Below are positions 25,373 to 33,379 of a stretch of 64,000 bases of DNA, piece after piece. The stretch is taken from contig NZ_SJSK01000004.1 in NCBI RefSeq assembly GCF_004331645.1, forward strand, positions 372,001-436,000. Direction: 5' to 3'. The notes below the pieces were generated by a model. That model was given only the letters and a program-made list of their open reading frames with translations, had not been told where the DNA came from and did no database searches. Positions within the stretch are counted from its first letter, which is position 1. Every line of letters starts with the position of its first letter. This stretch comes from Pedobacter frigiditerrae. GTDB lineage: Bacteria; Bacteroidota; Bacteroidia; Sphingobacteriales; Sphingobacteriaceae. The position numbers were made by a program, and so were the translations under genes.

Positions 25373-25735
25373 ATGAAATTCGAAAAACTAGTCCCCAACA
25401 TCTTTTATACAGACATAAAAGATGGTTTAAGAATGTTTGTTGATTGCCTTGGTTTTACCGTTGGCCATACAGATTTAAATTCACAACAACCCTTATGCGT
25501 TTTAGATAAAGATGGCTTGAGAATAAATCTTTTTCAAAGTACTAAATTTGCTAAGGAACATCATCCAGAATTCAGGTTAGAAACTAAAAACATTGAAGAA
25601 ATTTATCAAAAAGTCTCTCAATCACATCCAGAATTCCTACATCCAAATCTTAGTAAAATCACACTTCGACCTTGGGGTGCAAAAGAATTTGCCTTGATGG
25701 ATAATCAAGTGGGGATTATTATTCAGGAGTGGTAG
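25373..25735 (+). CDS. VOC-superfamily (glyoxalase/bleomycin-resistance-like) protein
   Basis: The 120-residue protein has one vicinal-oxygen-chelate module pair: KLVPNIFYTDIKDGLRMFVDCLGFTVGH, LCVLDKDGLRINLFQS, FRLETKNIEEIYQKV and the closing strand RPWGAKEFALMDNQVGIIIQ with the usual terminal Glu before Trp. I use the ATG at 25373, since the upstream ATG at 25346 lies inside map and adds nothing to the fold. The metal-binding set of the enzyme branches is only partly kept, so it may be a binding or resistance protein and not an enzyme. It is probably co-transcribed with map. Confidence 0.8.
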   Translation: MKFEKLVPNIFYTDIKDGLRMFVDCLGFTVGHTDLNSQQPLCVLDKDGLRINLFQSTKFAKEHHPEFRLETKNIEEIYQKVSQSHPEFLHPNLSKITLRPWGAKEFALMDNQVGIIIQEW

Positions 25736-25772
25736 ATAAAGTAAATTTAGCCGCTAATTAATCATTGAAAAT

Positions 25773-26057
25773 ATGACGGAAATAGAAATTAAGGAAATAG
25801 AAGACCGTTATAAATTGGCTTCACCTGGTCCATGGAAATCTTTAATTGAAGGACGAGATGTCGAAAGTGGAGACAGTTTTATAATGACAGGTATTGCTGA
25901 AGGCGAAGATATTTGGAGTGAAAAAAGAGACGAAGATATTTATTTGATTGGCGCAACAACTGCAGATCAAGACTTTATTGCACATGCTAGGCAAGATATC
26001 CCGAAATTACTTTCTGAAATTAAGAGACTTAAATCAAATGATACATCAGCCATATGA
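25773..26057 (+). CDS. Conserved hypothetical protein, 94 residues
   Basis: I recognise a recurrent pattern but no function: EIKEIEDRYKLASPGPWKSL, an Asp/Glu-rich middle (EGRDVESGDSF, IAEGEDIWSEKRDEDIYLIG) and a closing ATTADQDFIAHARQDIPKLL followed by a short helix. The last motif is shared with small proteins of unknown role scattered in many bacteria, some near phages. It is strongly acidic and soluble, with no signal or membrane segment. Its 3' end overlaps the next gene by 20 bp, in another frame, so the two are probably translated together. Confidence 0.7.
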   Translation: MTEIEIKEIEDRYKLASPGPWKSLIEGRDVESGDSFIMTGIAEGEDIWSEKRDEDIYLIGATTADQDFIAHARQDIPKLLSEIKRLKSNDTSAI

Positions 26058-26436
26058 AAATCGAGTAAAACACAAAGCAGATTTTAGAGTAAAATATAAG
26101 TTCAAAAGACCTGAAGACGGTGGTAGGCATACAGGAGAACCTCGTCAAGGAATTCGTTCAGATTTCTCATATGCCGAAGAGACAGGAAATGGGATGTATA
26201 TGATTTGGCCAGAATTTGAGGATGAAAATGGGAATGTGTTACTTTATAACGACAAACCAGTTCCCAATTCAGGAACTGCAAGAATGTGGATAATTAATAA
26301 TGAAATGAGACCTTTTCACTATGAAAAAATTAAAGTTGGGGTAAAAGGACATTTTAGAGAGGGAGGTTTATTCTCAGCAGATTGCGAAGTTATTCAAATA
26401 TTAGATTTGAAAACAAACCCTACAAAATTTAAATAG
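26038..26436 (+). CDS. Hypothetical protein, possible EF-Tu domain-III-like barrel
   Basis: The 132-residue protein is read from the ATG at 26038; the open frame extends up to 25948, but that part only translates the previous gene out of frame. Its text, KADFRVKYKFKRPEDGGRHTG, GIRSDFSYAEE, MYMIWPEFEDENGNVL, then SGTARMWIIN and IKVGVKGHFREGG, recalls the third beta-barrel of EF-Tu (the EGGRHTP, GYRPQF order), but no GTPase domain is present. Such stand-alone barrels exist as uncharacterised proteins. The overlap with the 94-residue gene suggests a functional pair. Function unknown; the barrel likeness is by eye only. Confidence 0.65.
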   Translation: MIHQPYENRVKHKADFRVKYKFKRPEDGGRHTGEPRQGIRSDFSYAEETGNGMYMIWPEFEDENGNVLLYNDKPVPNSGTARMWIINNEMRPFHYEKIKVGVKGHFREGGLFSADCEVIQILDLKTNPTKFK

Positions 26437-26474
26437 TTGATAATTCATATATTTAATCTAACAAATCACCCAAA

Positions 26475-27203
26475 ATGAAGAAACTATTTCTATCCATATT
26501 CGGTTTAATTCTGCTTTCTAGTTTTACATTCATTGATATAATTAAAAAGAAAGCAGTTGTAGTTTGGCAACCTTCTCATCAAACAGATACAGGTGTAGAT
26601 TTTAGTGAAGCCAAAACATGCAATGGCATTGTTGAAGCAGCAATGGTTAGTAAACCAAAGCTAAAAGAATATAAAGTTTGGAGTTTGGGTCAAGAAAACT
26701 TGCACCATCCAAATGTGGGAAGTAATACGATTATTGAACATACTTCAGCAGTAATAGATGGTAAGATATCTGGTTATGCTTATGAATTGCAGGAATCTAA
26801 CAAAAGAAAACCAGATGTTTTTATAGCGGTTCATAATAACGGAGGTACCAAACGCAATGCGATTTGGGGTTTTATTCATGATGGCGACCAATATGAGGCA
26901 GAGAACAGAGAGTTGGCGGCAAGATTAATTGCTGCAGTGAGTGCCGTGACCACGCTTGAAAATAGAGGTGTGCAATTAGATAGCTCAACAGGGAGAAATG
27001 ATTACACTTGCAAAAGTACCGGCAAAAAAGCCTTTTATAGCCTCGATGAGCATATCAATACTGCCAAGTATCGTGTACTTTTAGAAGTTGGAGATAATGG
27101 AGTTAGTAAAGAATTTTTAGAAAGCCCTGTTAATCAGAAAAAAATGGGTGAAGCTATAAAAGCTGAATTGGTAAAATGGTTAACCGAAAAAAATCTAAAC
27201 TAA
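26475..27203 (+). CDS. Secreted N-acetylmuramoyl-L-alanine amidase-like protein
   Basis: The 242-residue protein starts with a signal peptide (about 1-22). The rest resembles zinc amidases of the Amidase_3 type, which cut the amide between muramic acid and the stem peptide. VVVWQPSHQTDTG supplies the first zinc His, NTIIEHTSAVIDG the Glu, DVFIAVHNNGG the second His, and YRVLLEVGDNGVSKEFL the late catalytic Glu. The spacing fits but the match is weaker than in textbook amidases, so it may be a divergent member. It stands before a YciI-like gene, 11 bp apart, with both products exported. Confidence 0.72.
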   Translation: MKKLFLSIFGLILLSSFTFIDIIKKKAVVVWQPSHQTDTGVDFSEAKTCNGIVEAAMVSKPKLKEYKVWSLGQENLHHPNVGSNTIIEHTSAVIDGKISGYAYELQESNKRKPDVFIAVHNNGGTKRNAIWGFIHDGDQYEAENRELAARLIAAVSAVTTLENRGVQLDSSTGRNDYTCKSTGKKAFYSLDEHINTAKYRVLLEVGDNGVSKEFLESPVNQKKMGEAIKAELVKWLTEKNLN

Positions 27204-27214
27204 TATAAATCAAT

Positions 27215-27679
27215 ATGAAAAAAATTACGCTTTTAATATTTTTATTCTGCGTATCATTAATTGTTAACGCACAAGCTCAAAAACCAAATCCAGATTACGA
27301 TGCTGCACTAGCTAAACAATATGAAGCAGATGATTATGGAATGAAGATGTATGTTTTGGTTATTTTAAAAACTGGCTCTAACACTACAGAAACCAAAGCC
27401 AAAACAGACAGTCTTTTTGCTGGTCATATGGCAAATATGGGCAGACTAGTAAAAATAAATAAATTGATTGTAGCTGGGCCGATGGGTAAAAACGATAAAA
27501 ACTATAGAGGTATATTCATATTAAACACTAAATCTTTAGATGAAGCAAAAGAATTACTAAAAACAGATCCTGCTGTTAATGCGAAAGTATTAGATGTAGA
27601 AATGTTTAACTGGTATGGTTCTGCTGCCCTCGCTGCCTATTTAACTGCAAGTGAAAAAGTAGGGAAGTTTAAATTTTAA
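27215..27679 (+). CDS. Exported YciI-like (YCII-related) protein
   Basis: The 154-residue protein has a signal peptide of about 20 residues (MKKITLLIFLFCVSLIVNAQ). A ferredoxin-like YCII domain follows, seen in DYGMKMYVLVILKTGSN, FAGHMANMGRLVKINKLIVAGPMG, YRGIFILNTKSLDEAKELLKTDPAV and the closing LDVEMFNWYGS. YciI proteins share this small alpha-beta fold with muconolactone isomerase and dehalogenase-like domains; export is a common variant in Bacteroidota. The His in GHM and the Asp before PAV are the usual pocket residues. The substrate is unknown. It is 11 bp after the amidase-like gene and probably in one transcript. Confidence 0.8.
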   Translation: MKKITLLIFLFCVSLIVNAQAQKPNPDYDAALAKQYEADDYGMKMYVLVILKTGSNTTETKAKTDSLFAGHMANMGRLVKINKLIVAGPMGKNDKNYRGIFILNTKSLDEAKELLKTDPAVNAKVLDVEMFNWYGSAALAAYLTASEKVGKFKF

Positions 27680-27698
27680 CTAAAATTCTCAGAAAGAT

Positions 27699-27759
27699 TT
27701 GTCATTCTGAGCCTGCAAAGAATCTAACTAAATAGATTCCTCCGAAGTCGGAATGACAA
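27699..27759. repeat. GTCATTCTGAG-type intergenic hairpin
   Basis: TTGTCATTC (27699-27707) pairs with GAATGACAA (27751-27759), and AATCTA (27721-27726) with TAGATT (27733-27738), giving a long imperfect hairpin between two convergent genes. A related block with its own 10-bp arms lies at 31967-32028. It may also work as a terminator, since A/T runs follow. Confidence 0.7.
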
Positions 27760-27824
27760 AAATTATTTTTCTTTGCGTTCTTAGCTTCTTTGTTCCAAAG
27801 GAACTCCTATGGAGCGGTTAAAAA

Positions 27825-28829
27825 CTACTCTTCCTTTTGCTGAAACTTATAAAACAAGTATCCTAAAAAAGGCAAAATTAAAAAACTACCTAGTACCAAC
27901 GCCCAACCTAAACTTTCTACCGTTTTAATTGGCGCTATGCTTTCGTAAAGTGAAATAGTGTCTCCATTTTTTAATCGGATGAAATTTGGAAAATGAGCAT
28001 AACTAATCGCCACCAAAATCATGGTAACCTGAAAGCCAGCTAAAATTCGCAATACTTTTGTTTTGCCTTTTAACAACAGATACCATAATAAAACCAGAGA
28101 TAAACTGGCTAAAATTACAGCTAGTAATGCCACATCATTTTGAAATACCCAAGTCATTAAGGGTACATCCTCAAAATAGGCTGCAGTAAAAACCATCGCA
28201 CCAAAAACTACAGCCCCAACATTCATGAATTCTGCTTTTTTGATGAAGCGCTTTTTATCTTCATCAGCCTTGCTCTCTCCTATTAAATAAATTGCGGCCA
28301 AAAAGCCACAAAGCGTTACTGTAAACAAGCCAACTGCAATAGAGAACCAATTTAGCCAACTGTAAACATAAGCACTTACAAAGTCTGTGGCTTGTGTATC
28401 TATCTTGCCCGAAAGCACGCTTCCCGCAATGATGCCTAAAAACAAAGGTGTAATGAAACTAGAGTAAATGAAAATCTTATTGTAAACTTCCTGCATTTGG
28501 TCTTTAACTGCATCGTAATGCCTAAATACAAAAGCTGTTCCCCTTGCTATAATTCCAATTAACATAATGGCTAAAGGAATATGCAGGTAAACCGACATCG
28601 TTGTATATATTTTCGGGAATGCAACAAACAAAATAACAATGGTAATAATTAACCACATGTGATTAGCCTCCCAAACTGGACCAATGGCTTGGTTCATCGT
28701 TTTACGTGTCTTACTTCTATTTTTTTGAGAAGTAAACAGTTCGATAATTCCTGCTCCAAAATCGGCTCCGCCTAGTAAAAAGTAAAGCAAAATAGCCAAG
28801 CACAAAAAGATGATGATTACATAATCCAT
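27825..28829 (-). CDS. cydB: Cytochrome bd oxidase subunit II
   Basis: CydB is the second subunit of the quinol oxidase that reduces oxygen to water with high affinity. The 334-residue protein has eight or nine hydrophobic helices. It has the family start VIIFLCLAILLYFLLGGADFGAGIIEL, where GADFGAG is diagnostic, and GPVWEANHMWLI, which is kept in all CydB. It starts 2 bp after the cydA stop, so both come from one message. No small CydX gene follows; the next frame downstream belongs to the other strand. Confidence 0.95.
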   Translation of the reverse strand: MDYVIIIFLCLAILLYFLLGGADFGAGIIELFTSQKNRSKTRKTMNQAIGPVWEANHMWLIITIVILFVAFPKIYTTMSVYLHIPLAIMLIGIIARGTAFVFRHYDAVKDQMQEVYNKIFIYSSFITPLFLGIIAGSVLSGKIDTQATDFVSAYVYSWLNWFSIAVGLFTVTLCGFLAAIYLIGESKADEDKKRFIKKAEFMNVGAVVFGAMVFTAAYFEDVPLMTWVFQNDVALLAVILASLSLVLLWYLLLKGKTKVLRILAGFQVTMILVAISYAHFPNFIRLKNGDTISLYESIAPIKTVESLGWALVLGSFLILPFLGYLFYKFQQKEE

Positions 28830-28831
28830 AA

Positions 28832-30169
28832 TTAATTTGCTTTAGCTTGAGTAGAAACTATTGGTTGACTATATAAAGTAGGCACCATTTTTATTTGTCG
28901 GTACAACAAAAAGATAACAATGATATTTAACGATGCATAAATAGCTGAGAATAGGTAAAATGACCAAGCAATTCCTGGCATTGGCGTAACGGCATCCTTA
29001 GTACGCATGACACCATAAATTATCCAAGGCTGCCTACCAACCTCTGTAACTACCCAACCTGCTTCTAAAGCGATGTAACCAAGTGGTATCGCGAGCACAA
29101 ATAACTTTAATACCCACCTCCTATCCAATATGGATTTTTTACGTAAAAGAAGCGCAAAGTAAATCAGCGAAATCAGTACTAATAAACTCCCAATGCCTAC
29201 CATGATCTGAAAAGCATAATGAGTTACCGCAACTGGTGGGTGTTCATCTACAGGGATTTTATCCAAACCTTTTACCTCCGATTTAAAATCTCCATAAGCT
29301 AAGAAACTTAAAGCACCAGGGATTTCAAGGGCATATTTAACTGTTTTAGTTTTTTCATCTACAATACCACCAATTAATAAAGGTGCAGGTTTTTGAGTTT
29401 CATATAAAGCTTCCATCGCTGCAAGCTTAGCTGGCTGTCTCTTTGCTACGTCTTTTGCAGAAATATCTCCACTTATGGGTTGCAGAACAGCACAAACCGT
29501 AGCAAAAGTAACGGCAATTTTAAACGCTTTATAATGGAAATCTGCATTCTGTTTTCTTAAAATCATTAAGGCGTGTACACCGGCTACTGCAAAACCAGTA
29601 GCGGTAAATGCTGCCAAACACATGTGCAAAGCCTGACTAAACCAAGCCTTATTGAACATTGCTGCAATTGGGTCTATGTTTAAATATTCGCCGTTTACAA
29701 AATCAAAACCAGCCGGACTGTTCATCCAAGCATTTGCAGCAACCACTAAAATTCCTGATGCTAACCCACTTACACCAACCACTACACCTGTAAACCAATG
29801 AAACCATTTATTGAGTTTGTTCCAACCGTACAAGAAAAATCCTAAGGCAATAGCTTCAATGAAAAAGGCGGTTCCTTCCAAAGAAAATGGCATCCCGAAT
29901 ATCGGTCCGGCGTGCTCCATAAACTTTGGCCAAAGTAAACCCAATTCAAATGAAAGCATTGTTCCAGAAACTGCTCCAGTTGCAAAAAAGATAGCTACGC
30001 CTTTGCTCCAAGCTTTGGTAATATCTCTATAAACTTCATTTTTGGTTCTTAACCATTTGTAATGCGATACAGCCATAAAAAATGGCATCACCATACCAAT
30101 ACATGCGTAAATAATATGAAAGCCTAAAGACAAGGCCATTTGGGAGCGGGCGGCTAAAAAATCATCCAT
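28832..30169 (-). CDS. cydA: Cytochrome bd oxidase subunit I
   Basis: CydA binds hemes b558, b595 and d and oxidises quinol. I place the start at the ATG at 30169 (MDDFLAARSQMALSLGFH), giving 445 residues; the longer frame to 30193 starts with a TTG that lies inside the -7 promoter element, so it cannot be transcribed. Visible are the first heme His in LGFHIIYACIGMVMPF, GTMLSFELGLLWPKFM with the conserved Glu, the Gln-loop region (shorter than in E. coli), the Met heme ligand region near KIPVDEHPPVAVTHYAFQIMVG and GRQPWIIYGVMRT. The short Gln-loop is usual outside the gamma-proteobacteria. Confidence 0.95.
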   Translation of the reverse strand: MDDFLAARSQMALSLGFHIIYACIGMVMPFFMAVSHYKWLRTKNEVYRDITKAWSKGVAIFFATGAVSGTMLSFELGLLWPKFMEHAGPIFGMPFSLEGTAFFIEAIALGFFLYGWNKLNKWFHWFTGVVVGVSGLASGILVVAANAWMNSPAGFDFVNGEYLNIDPIAAMFNKAWFSQALHMCLAAFTATGFAVAGVHALMILRKQNADFHYKAFKIAVTFATVCAVLQPISGDISAKDVAKRQPAKLAAMEALYETQKPAPLLIGGIVDEKTKTVKYALEIPGALSFLAYGDFKSEVKGLDKIPVDEHPPVAVTHYAFQIMVGIGSLLVLISLIYFALLLRKKSILDRRWVLKLFVLAIPLGYIALEAGWVVTEVGRQPWIIYGVMRTKDAVTPMPGIAWSFYLFSAIYASLNIIVIFLLYRQIKMVPTLYSQPIVSTQAKAN

Positions 30170-30190
30170 AGAAAAGGGATTTTGATAGAG

Positions 30191-30198
30191 CAAATATA
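30191..30198 (-). promoter_or_regulatory. -7 promoter element of cydAB
   Basis: On the minus strand this is TATATTTG, a perfect TAnnTTTG. The predicted start of transcription is near 30184, about 15 bases before the ATG at 30169. Confidence 0.65.
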
Positions 30199-30291
30199 CC
30201 CGATAGAATTTTGAATTCTTTAGCTATCAGCAAAATAGCAAGGAAAATTTTAATAAAGAATGTTTATGAATTACGATTCGATAAAAAAGAA

Positions 30292-30340
30292 AGCCACAGA
30301 TTCGCAGATTATTTATTATAAAATCTGTTAATCTGTGGCT
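30292..30340 (-). terminator. Terminator of the exported MBL-fold gene
   Basis: AGCCACAGATT pairs with AATCTGTGGCT, with further CAGATT/AATCTG pairing inside. On the minus strand it is followed by a T-rich run. It ends the gene at 30357. Confidence 0.8.
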
Positions 30341-30356
30341 GTCAACATAAAATAGT

Positions 30357-31256
30357 TTAGCCAGTTGTCAATTCCGTATAAGCTGCAGTTAAACTACGTA
30401 CAATACCATCGCCTTGCCACTCTGGTGCACCTGGAATTGTAGTTGCTTTTAAAATTTCTTCTTTGGTTTTACCAGCTTTCATTTCGGCTTTTACAAAAAT
30501 CATCAGACTTTCTAAATAGTTTCTAAATGCTTTTACATTTTCTTTATCACCCACCACTTTTTCAGGGTCTAAACTATGTCCAGTAATTACGATGGTATCT
30601 TTGTCGAATTGATTATAAATTTTATCTAATGCAGTAATCCAGTTACCAATATGAGCACCATTTTCTTTGTCTATGTATGGGAAGCGGCGATTAAATACTA
30701 AATCGCCAACGTGAACAATGTTTGCATTTTCGAAGTGATAAACCACATCGCCATTGGTATGACCAGAACCATAATAATAAGAACTGATTTTTTCTTTCCC
30801 TACTGGCGCTTTCCATCCTTTACCAAAAGTTACATCAGGAAAAAGTTGTTTATCTTCAGTTTTAGCTTTTTCTGCAGCTAACTTCATATTTACTAACGCA
30901 TTCTCGTGTGCAACTACGTGTTCTGCCAAACCTTTAAAAGCAATGTTCCCTGCAGTATGATCGCCATGATGGTGCGTATTCAATAAATACTTAAATGGCT
31001 TTTCTCCTAACTTTTTCAATTCCTCTATTACGTGTGGTGCAGAAGCAGGAAACTGTGAATCTACTACCACGAAACCACTCGAACCATTTAACCAAGCGAT
31101 AGTCCCACCTTGTTCGGTAAAGATACCAACATCATTTCTTAAGGCTTTAAACTGATAAGCTCTACCAAAATCTGTATTGGCAAAAACATCACTTTTGTAA
31201 AAGGCAAGCACTGCTGCTGCCAATACCGAGTTTTGAATAAATTTTCTTCTTTCCAT
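30357..31256 (-). CDS. Exported metallo-beta-lactamase-fold hydrolase
   Basis: The 299-residue protein begins MERRKFIQNSVLAAAVLAFY, a twin-arginine-like leader, so it should act in the periplasm. The MBL core is present: AWLNGSSGFVVVDSQFP, LLNTHHHGDHTAGN with the His-rich metal motif, SYYYGSGHTNGDVVYHF with the third His, VHVGDLVFNRRFP with the bridging Asp and VITGHSLDP with the last His. This complete set supports a dinuclear metal hydrolase. It could be a lactonase, an alkylsulfatase relative or a broad hydrolase; true beta-lactamase activity cannot be inferred. It forms its own unit between two terminators. Confidence 0.88.
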   Translation of the reverse strand: MERRKFIQNSVLAAAVLAFYKSDVFANTDFGRAYQFKALRNDVGIFTEQGGTIAWLNGSSGFVVVDSQFPASAPHVIEELKKLGEKPFKYLLNTHHHGDHTAGNIAFKGLAEHVVAHENALVNMKLAAEKAKTEDKQLFPDVTFGKGWKAPVGKEKISSYYYGSGHTNGDVVYHFENANIVHVGDLVFNRRFPYIDKENGAHIGNWITALDKIYNQFDKDTIVITGHSLDPEKVVGDKENVKAFRNYLESLMIFVKAEMKAGKTKEEILKATTIPGAPEWQGDGIVRSLTAAYTELTTG

Positions 31257-31275
31257 AATAGGGATAAATTAAAAA

Positions 31276-31295
31276 ACCACGAACTATGTCGTGGT
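31276..31295 (-). terminator. Terminator of the 69-residue protein gene
   Basis: ACCACGA and TCGTGGT form a perfect stem with a 6-base loop. On the minus strand it is followed by six T. It lies just past the stop at 31317, which supports that gene being a true transcription unit. Confidence 0.85.
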
Positions 31296-31316
31296 CTAAA
31301 TGTAATAAATTTTAGG

Positions 31317-31526
31317 TTAAACTCCGCTTCCAGGTATGGTACCAGGTTCGTGACCATCTCCAAAAGCATTACTCGTTCTTCCGTGCTTCTTTGTGAAATC
31401 GCTAGTAACTTTTGATGAAGAGTTTTTCTCTACATTCTCTTCGTTTCTAGGTGTTTCTTGATTTGTATCTGTTACGGTTGCATCTTTTTTAATAGCACTC
31501 CCGTCTTTTTTTTCATTCGTTTCCAT
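31317..31526 (-). CDS. Small hydrophilic protein of unknown function, 69 residues
   Basis: The product is very polar and predicted to be unstructured: METNEKKDGSAIKKDATVTD, then a Lys, Asn and Ser-rich middle, and the ending TSNAFGDGHEPGTIPGSGV. I believe similar short proteins with the GDGHEPGT ending occur in related genomes, but I cannot name a function. The gene is supported by its ATG, its composition and a strong terminator 22 bp past its stop. It sits alone between the MBL-fold gene and a 700-base gene-free stretch. A stress or desiccation-type role would fit the composition but is a guess. Confidence 0.72.
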   Translation of the reverse strand: METNEKKDGSAIKKDATVTDTNQETPRNEENVEKNSSSKVTSDFTKKHGRTSNAFGDGHEPGTIPGSGV

Positions 31527-31851
31527 AACATTTGTTTTTAATAGATATGCTTAAATAACAATGGATGAAATGTTTTGTTTGTGGCATTTTATTCTCCATA
31601 GTTGTTGTGGCTCTATCATCAAAAAAGATAATTTATGTTTATTTGAAAAGCAAATGATAAGCAGTCGTTATCTTCAGTCCTATCCCAAAGGGACTCCATT
31701 GGAGCCAATGCTGCAATCTATTTTGTTATGCGTCATTTCGACTGCAAGGAGAAATCGGTAAAACAGCAGCACCAAATTAACAGATACCTCAATCGTTCCT
31801 CATTTCGGCACGACGCTGAGCAAAAACAAAAAAGATTTTCGCCTATGTCAG

Positions 31852-31872
31852 CCTGCCTGCCGGACAGGCAGG
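31852..31872. repeat. CCTGCCTG/CAGGCAGG hairpin
   Basis: The perfect 8-bp arms and 5-base loop are GC-rich in an AT-rich setting. There is no U-tract, so it is a repeat element and not a terminator. Confidence 0.6.
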
Positions 31873-31915
31873 GTTTAGGATATGCAGGTTTGTGCTACTA
31901 TTTAGGTTTACGCCT

Positions 31916-31965
31916 AGCAGTTGCCAAGAACCACCACCTTTGTTAATTAAACCCGATTGAAGCGG
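31916..31965. repeat. Dispersed intergenic repeat, copy B
   Basis: This block matches 3448-3497 (see copy A). It is followed at once by an inverted repeat at 31967-32028, which copy A lacks. Confidence 0.55.
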
Positions 31966-31966
31966 A

Positions 31967-32028
31967 AAATTTTGTCATCCTGAGCCAAGACCACATTGAG
32001 CTTGCCGAAGTGTCGAAGGACAAAATTT
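31967..32028. repeat. TTTTGTCATCCTGAGC-type inverted repeat
   Basis: AAATTTTGTC (31967-31976) is the exact complement of GACAAAATTT (32019-32028). The inner words CATCCTGAGC and GTCGAAGG are those of the hairpin family seen at 27699-27759. Confidence 0.65.
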
Positions 32029-32152
32029 ATAGCGAAAAGCGGGACTGTATTTGCGATGAAATGTTACCATTCTTTTTCAAAACAACTTAACTATTGATTG
32101 GTGAGGACACTAGCCAAGGAGCTTAAAACCAACACTGTTTTCCCAATAAAAA

Positions 32153-32176
32153 AGCCTCAACAATTATGTTAAGGCT
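32153..32176 (-). terminator. Terminator of the glmM-cysteine desulfurase unit
   Basis: AGCCTCAACA pairs with TGTTAAGGCT (one mismatch) and is followed on the minus strand by six T. Confidence 0.8.
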
Positions 32177-32222
32177 CTAATTCGGCTTGTGAGCACACCA
32201 ACCAAGGAATATATGATAAAAA

Positions 32223-33371
32223 TTAAGCTAAAGCATTTTGCTTAACCACCATTTTAACTTTTTCTAAAACGTAATCTAAATCTTCTTTTGTAGTAAATTT
32301 ACTGAAAGAGAAACGTACAGAAGGCCGATTTGGGTCGGCTTTGATGCCATTTAGAACGTGAGAACCAATATTTGAACCAGATGAGCAAGCGCTTCCGCCA
32401 GATGCGCAAATACCGTTAATGTCTAAATTAAATAATAACATATCTGCCATATCCATTTCTGGGAATGAAACATTTAGCACAGTATAAAGGCTTTTAGCAG
32501 CTTCGGTTTCGCCATTAAAACCAATACCTGGAATTTCAGCAATCAATTGTTCTTTTAAATAATCTTTTAGACCTTGGATATAGGTTTGATGTTCATCCAT
32601 TTCTGCATAAGCAATTTCCAATGCCTTTGACAAACCAACAATTCCGTAAACATTTTCAGTTCCACCACGCATGTTACGTTCTTGAGCTCCACCGTAAATC
32701 ATTGGTGGAATTTTAATATTGCTATTCACATATAGAAACCCAACACCTTTTGGCCCGTGTAGCTTATGCGCTGCACAAACTATAAAATGAGCTTTTAGTT
32801 TACGTACATCATGCGGATAATGTCCCATGGTCTGCACTGTATCAGCATGATAAATTGCATTGTATTTTTCGCAGATATCACCTACTTTTTCCATATCTGT
32901 TAAAGTACCCAATTCGTTATTGGCATGCATTAGCGATACAAAAGTGCGGTCGTTGTTCTGTAATAATTCTTCTAGGTGATTGTAATCGATGTTACCTTTT
33001 TCATCGATATTTACAAAACTTAACTTATCTATCACACCATCCTTTAACAACATAGCTAGCGTATGTTCTACAGCATGATGTTCTATTTTAGAAGTAATTG
33101 CATGTTTAATTCCATAAGCAGAAATACCGCAGCGAATTGCTGTATTATCAGCTTCTGTACCACCAGAAGTAAAAAATATTTCTGATGGAGATGCATTTAA
33201 TAAGCTAGAAACTGTTTTTCTTGCCTTCTCTACTAATGTTCTTACCTCTCTACCTAACGAATGAATAGCAGATGGATTACCATAAAAGTTCTCCATTACA
33301 TTAGTCATTTCTGCTATTACAGCTTTATCTAATGGCGTAGTTGCTGCATTATCTAAATAAACACGTTTCAT
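32223..33371 (-). CDS. Cysteine desulfurase, NifS/IscS family
   Basis: This 382-residue PLP enzyme removes sulfur from cysteine as a persulfide for iron-sulfur clusters and thio-modified tRNA. It shows YLDNAATTPLD at the start, TSGGTEADNTAIR, the PLP-contacting Asp177 in YHADTVQ, the Schiff-base Lys203 in AAHKLHGPKG and the catalytic Cys329 in ASGGSACSSGS on a short mobile loop. The loop and length place it in group I (NifS/IscS), not SufS. It starts 8 bp after glmM and shares its promoter. No scaffold or ferredoxin gene lies nearby, so its partner is elsewhere. Confidence 0.94.
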   Translation of the reverse strand: MKRVYLDNAATTPLDKAVIAEMTNVMENFYGNPSAIHSLGREVRTLVEKARKTVSSLLNASPSEIFFTSGGTEADNTAIRCGISAYGIKHAITSKIEHHAVEHTLAMLLKDGVIDKLSFVNIDEKGNIDYNHLEELLQNNDRTFVSLMHANNELGTLTDMEKVGDICEKYNAIYHADTVQTMGHYPHDVRKLKAHFIVCAAHKLHGPKGVGFLYVNSNIKIPPMIYGGAQERNMRGGTENVYGIVGLSKALEIAYAEMDEHQTYIQGLKDYLKEQLIAEIPGIGFNGETEAAKSLYTVLNVSFPEMDMADMLLFNLDINGICASGGSACSSGSNIGSHVLNGIKADPNRPSVRFSFSKFTTKEDLDYVLEKVKMVVKQNALA

Positions 33372-33379
33372 TGGCTTTA

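Larger units (their letters stand above)
31527..32222. other. Gene-free stretch built from dispersed intergenic repeats
   Basis: The 696 bases contain no convincing gene; two open frames of 66 and 72 codons here translate repeat sequence. It holds fragments such as CGTCATTTCGACTGCAAGG (31730-31748), a CCTGCCTG/CAGGCAGG hairpin (31852-31872), a dispersed repeat copy (31916-31965), a GACAAAATTT inverted repeat (31967-32028) and two GTGAGnACAC-nAnCCAAGGA copies (32101 and 32189). The right end is the cysteine desulfurase terminator. Confidence 0.6.

Noticed and set aside
27680..27824. CydX small subunit gene next to cydB
   Set aside because: No minus-strand frame of the right size with a membrane helix follows cydB; the space is a repeat hairpin.
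31561..31946. Two open frames of 66 and 72 codons in the gene-free stretch
   Set aside because: They translate dispersed repeat sequence, have no family text, overlap each other out of frame and have no promoter or terminator.
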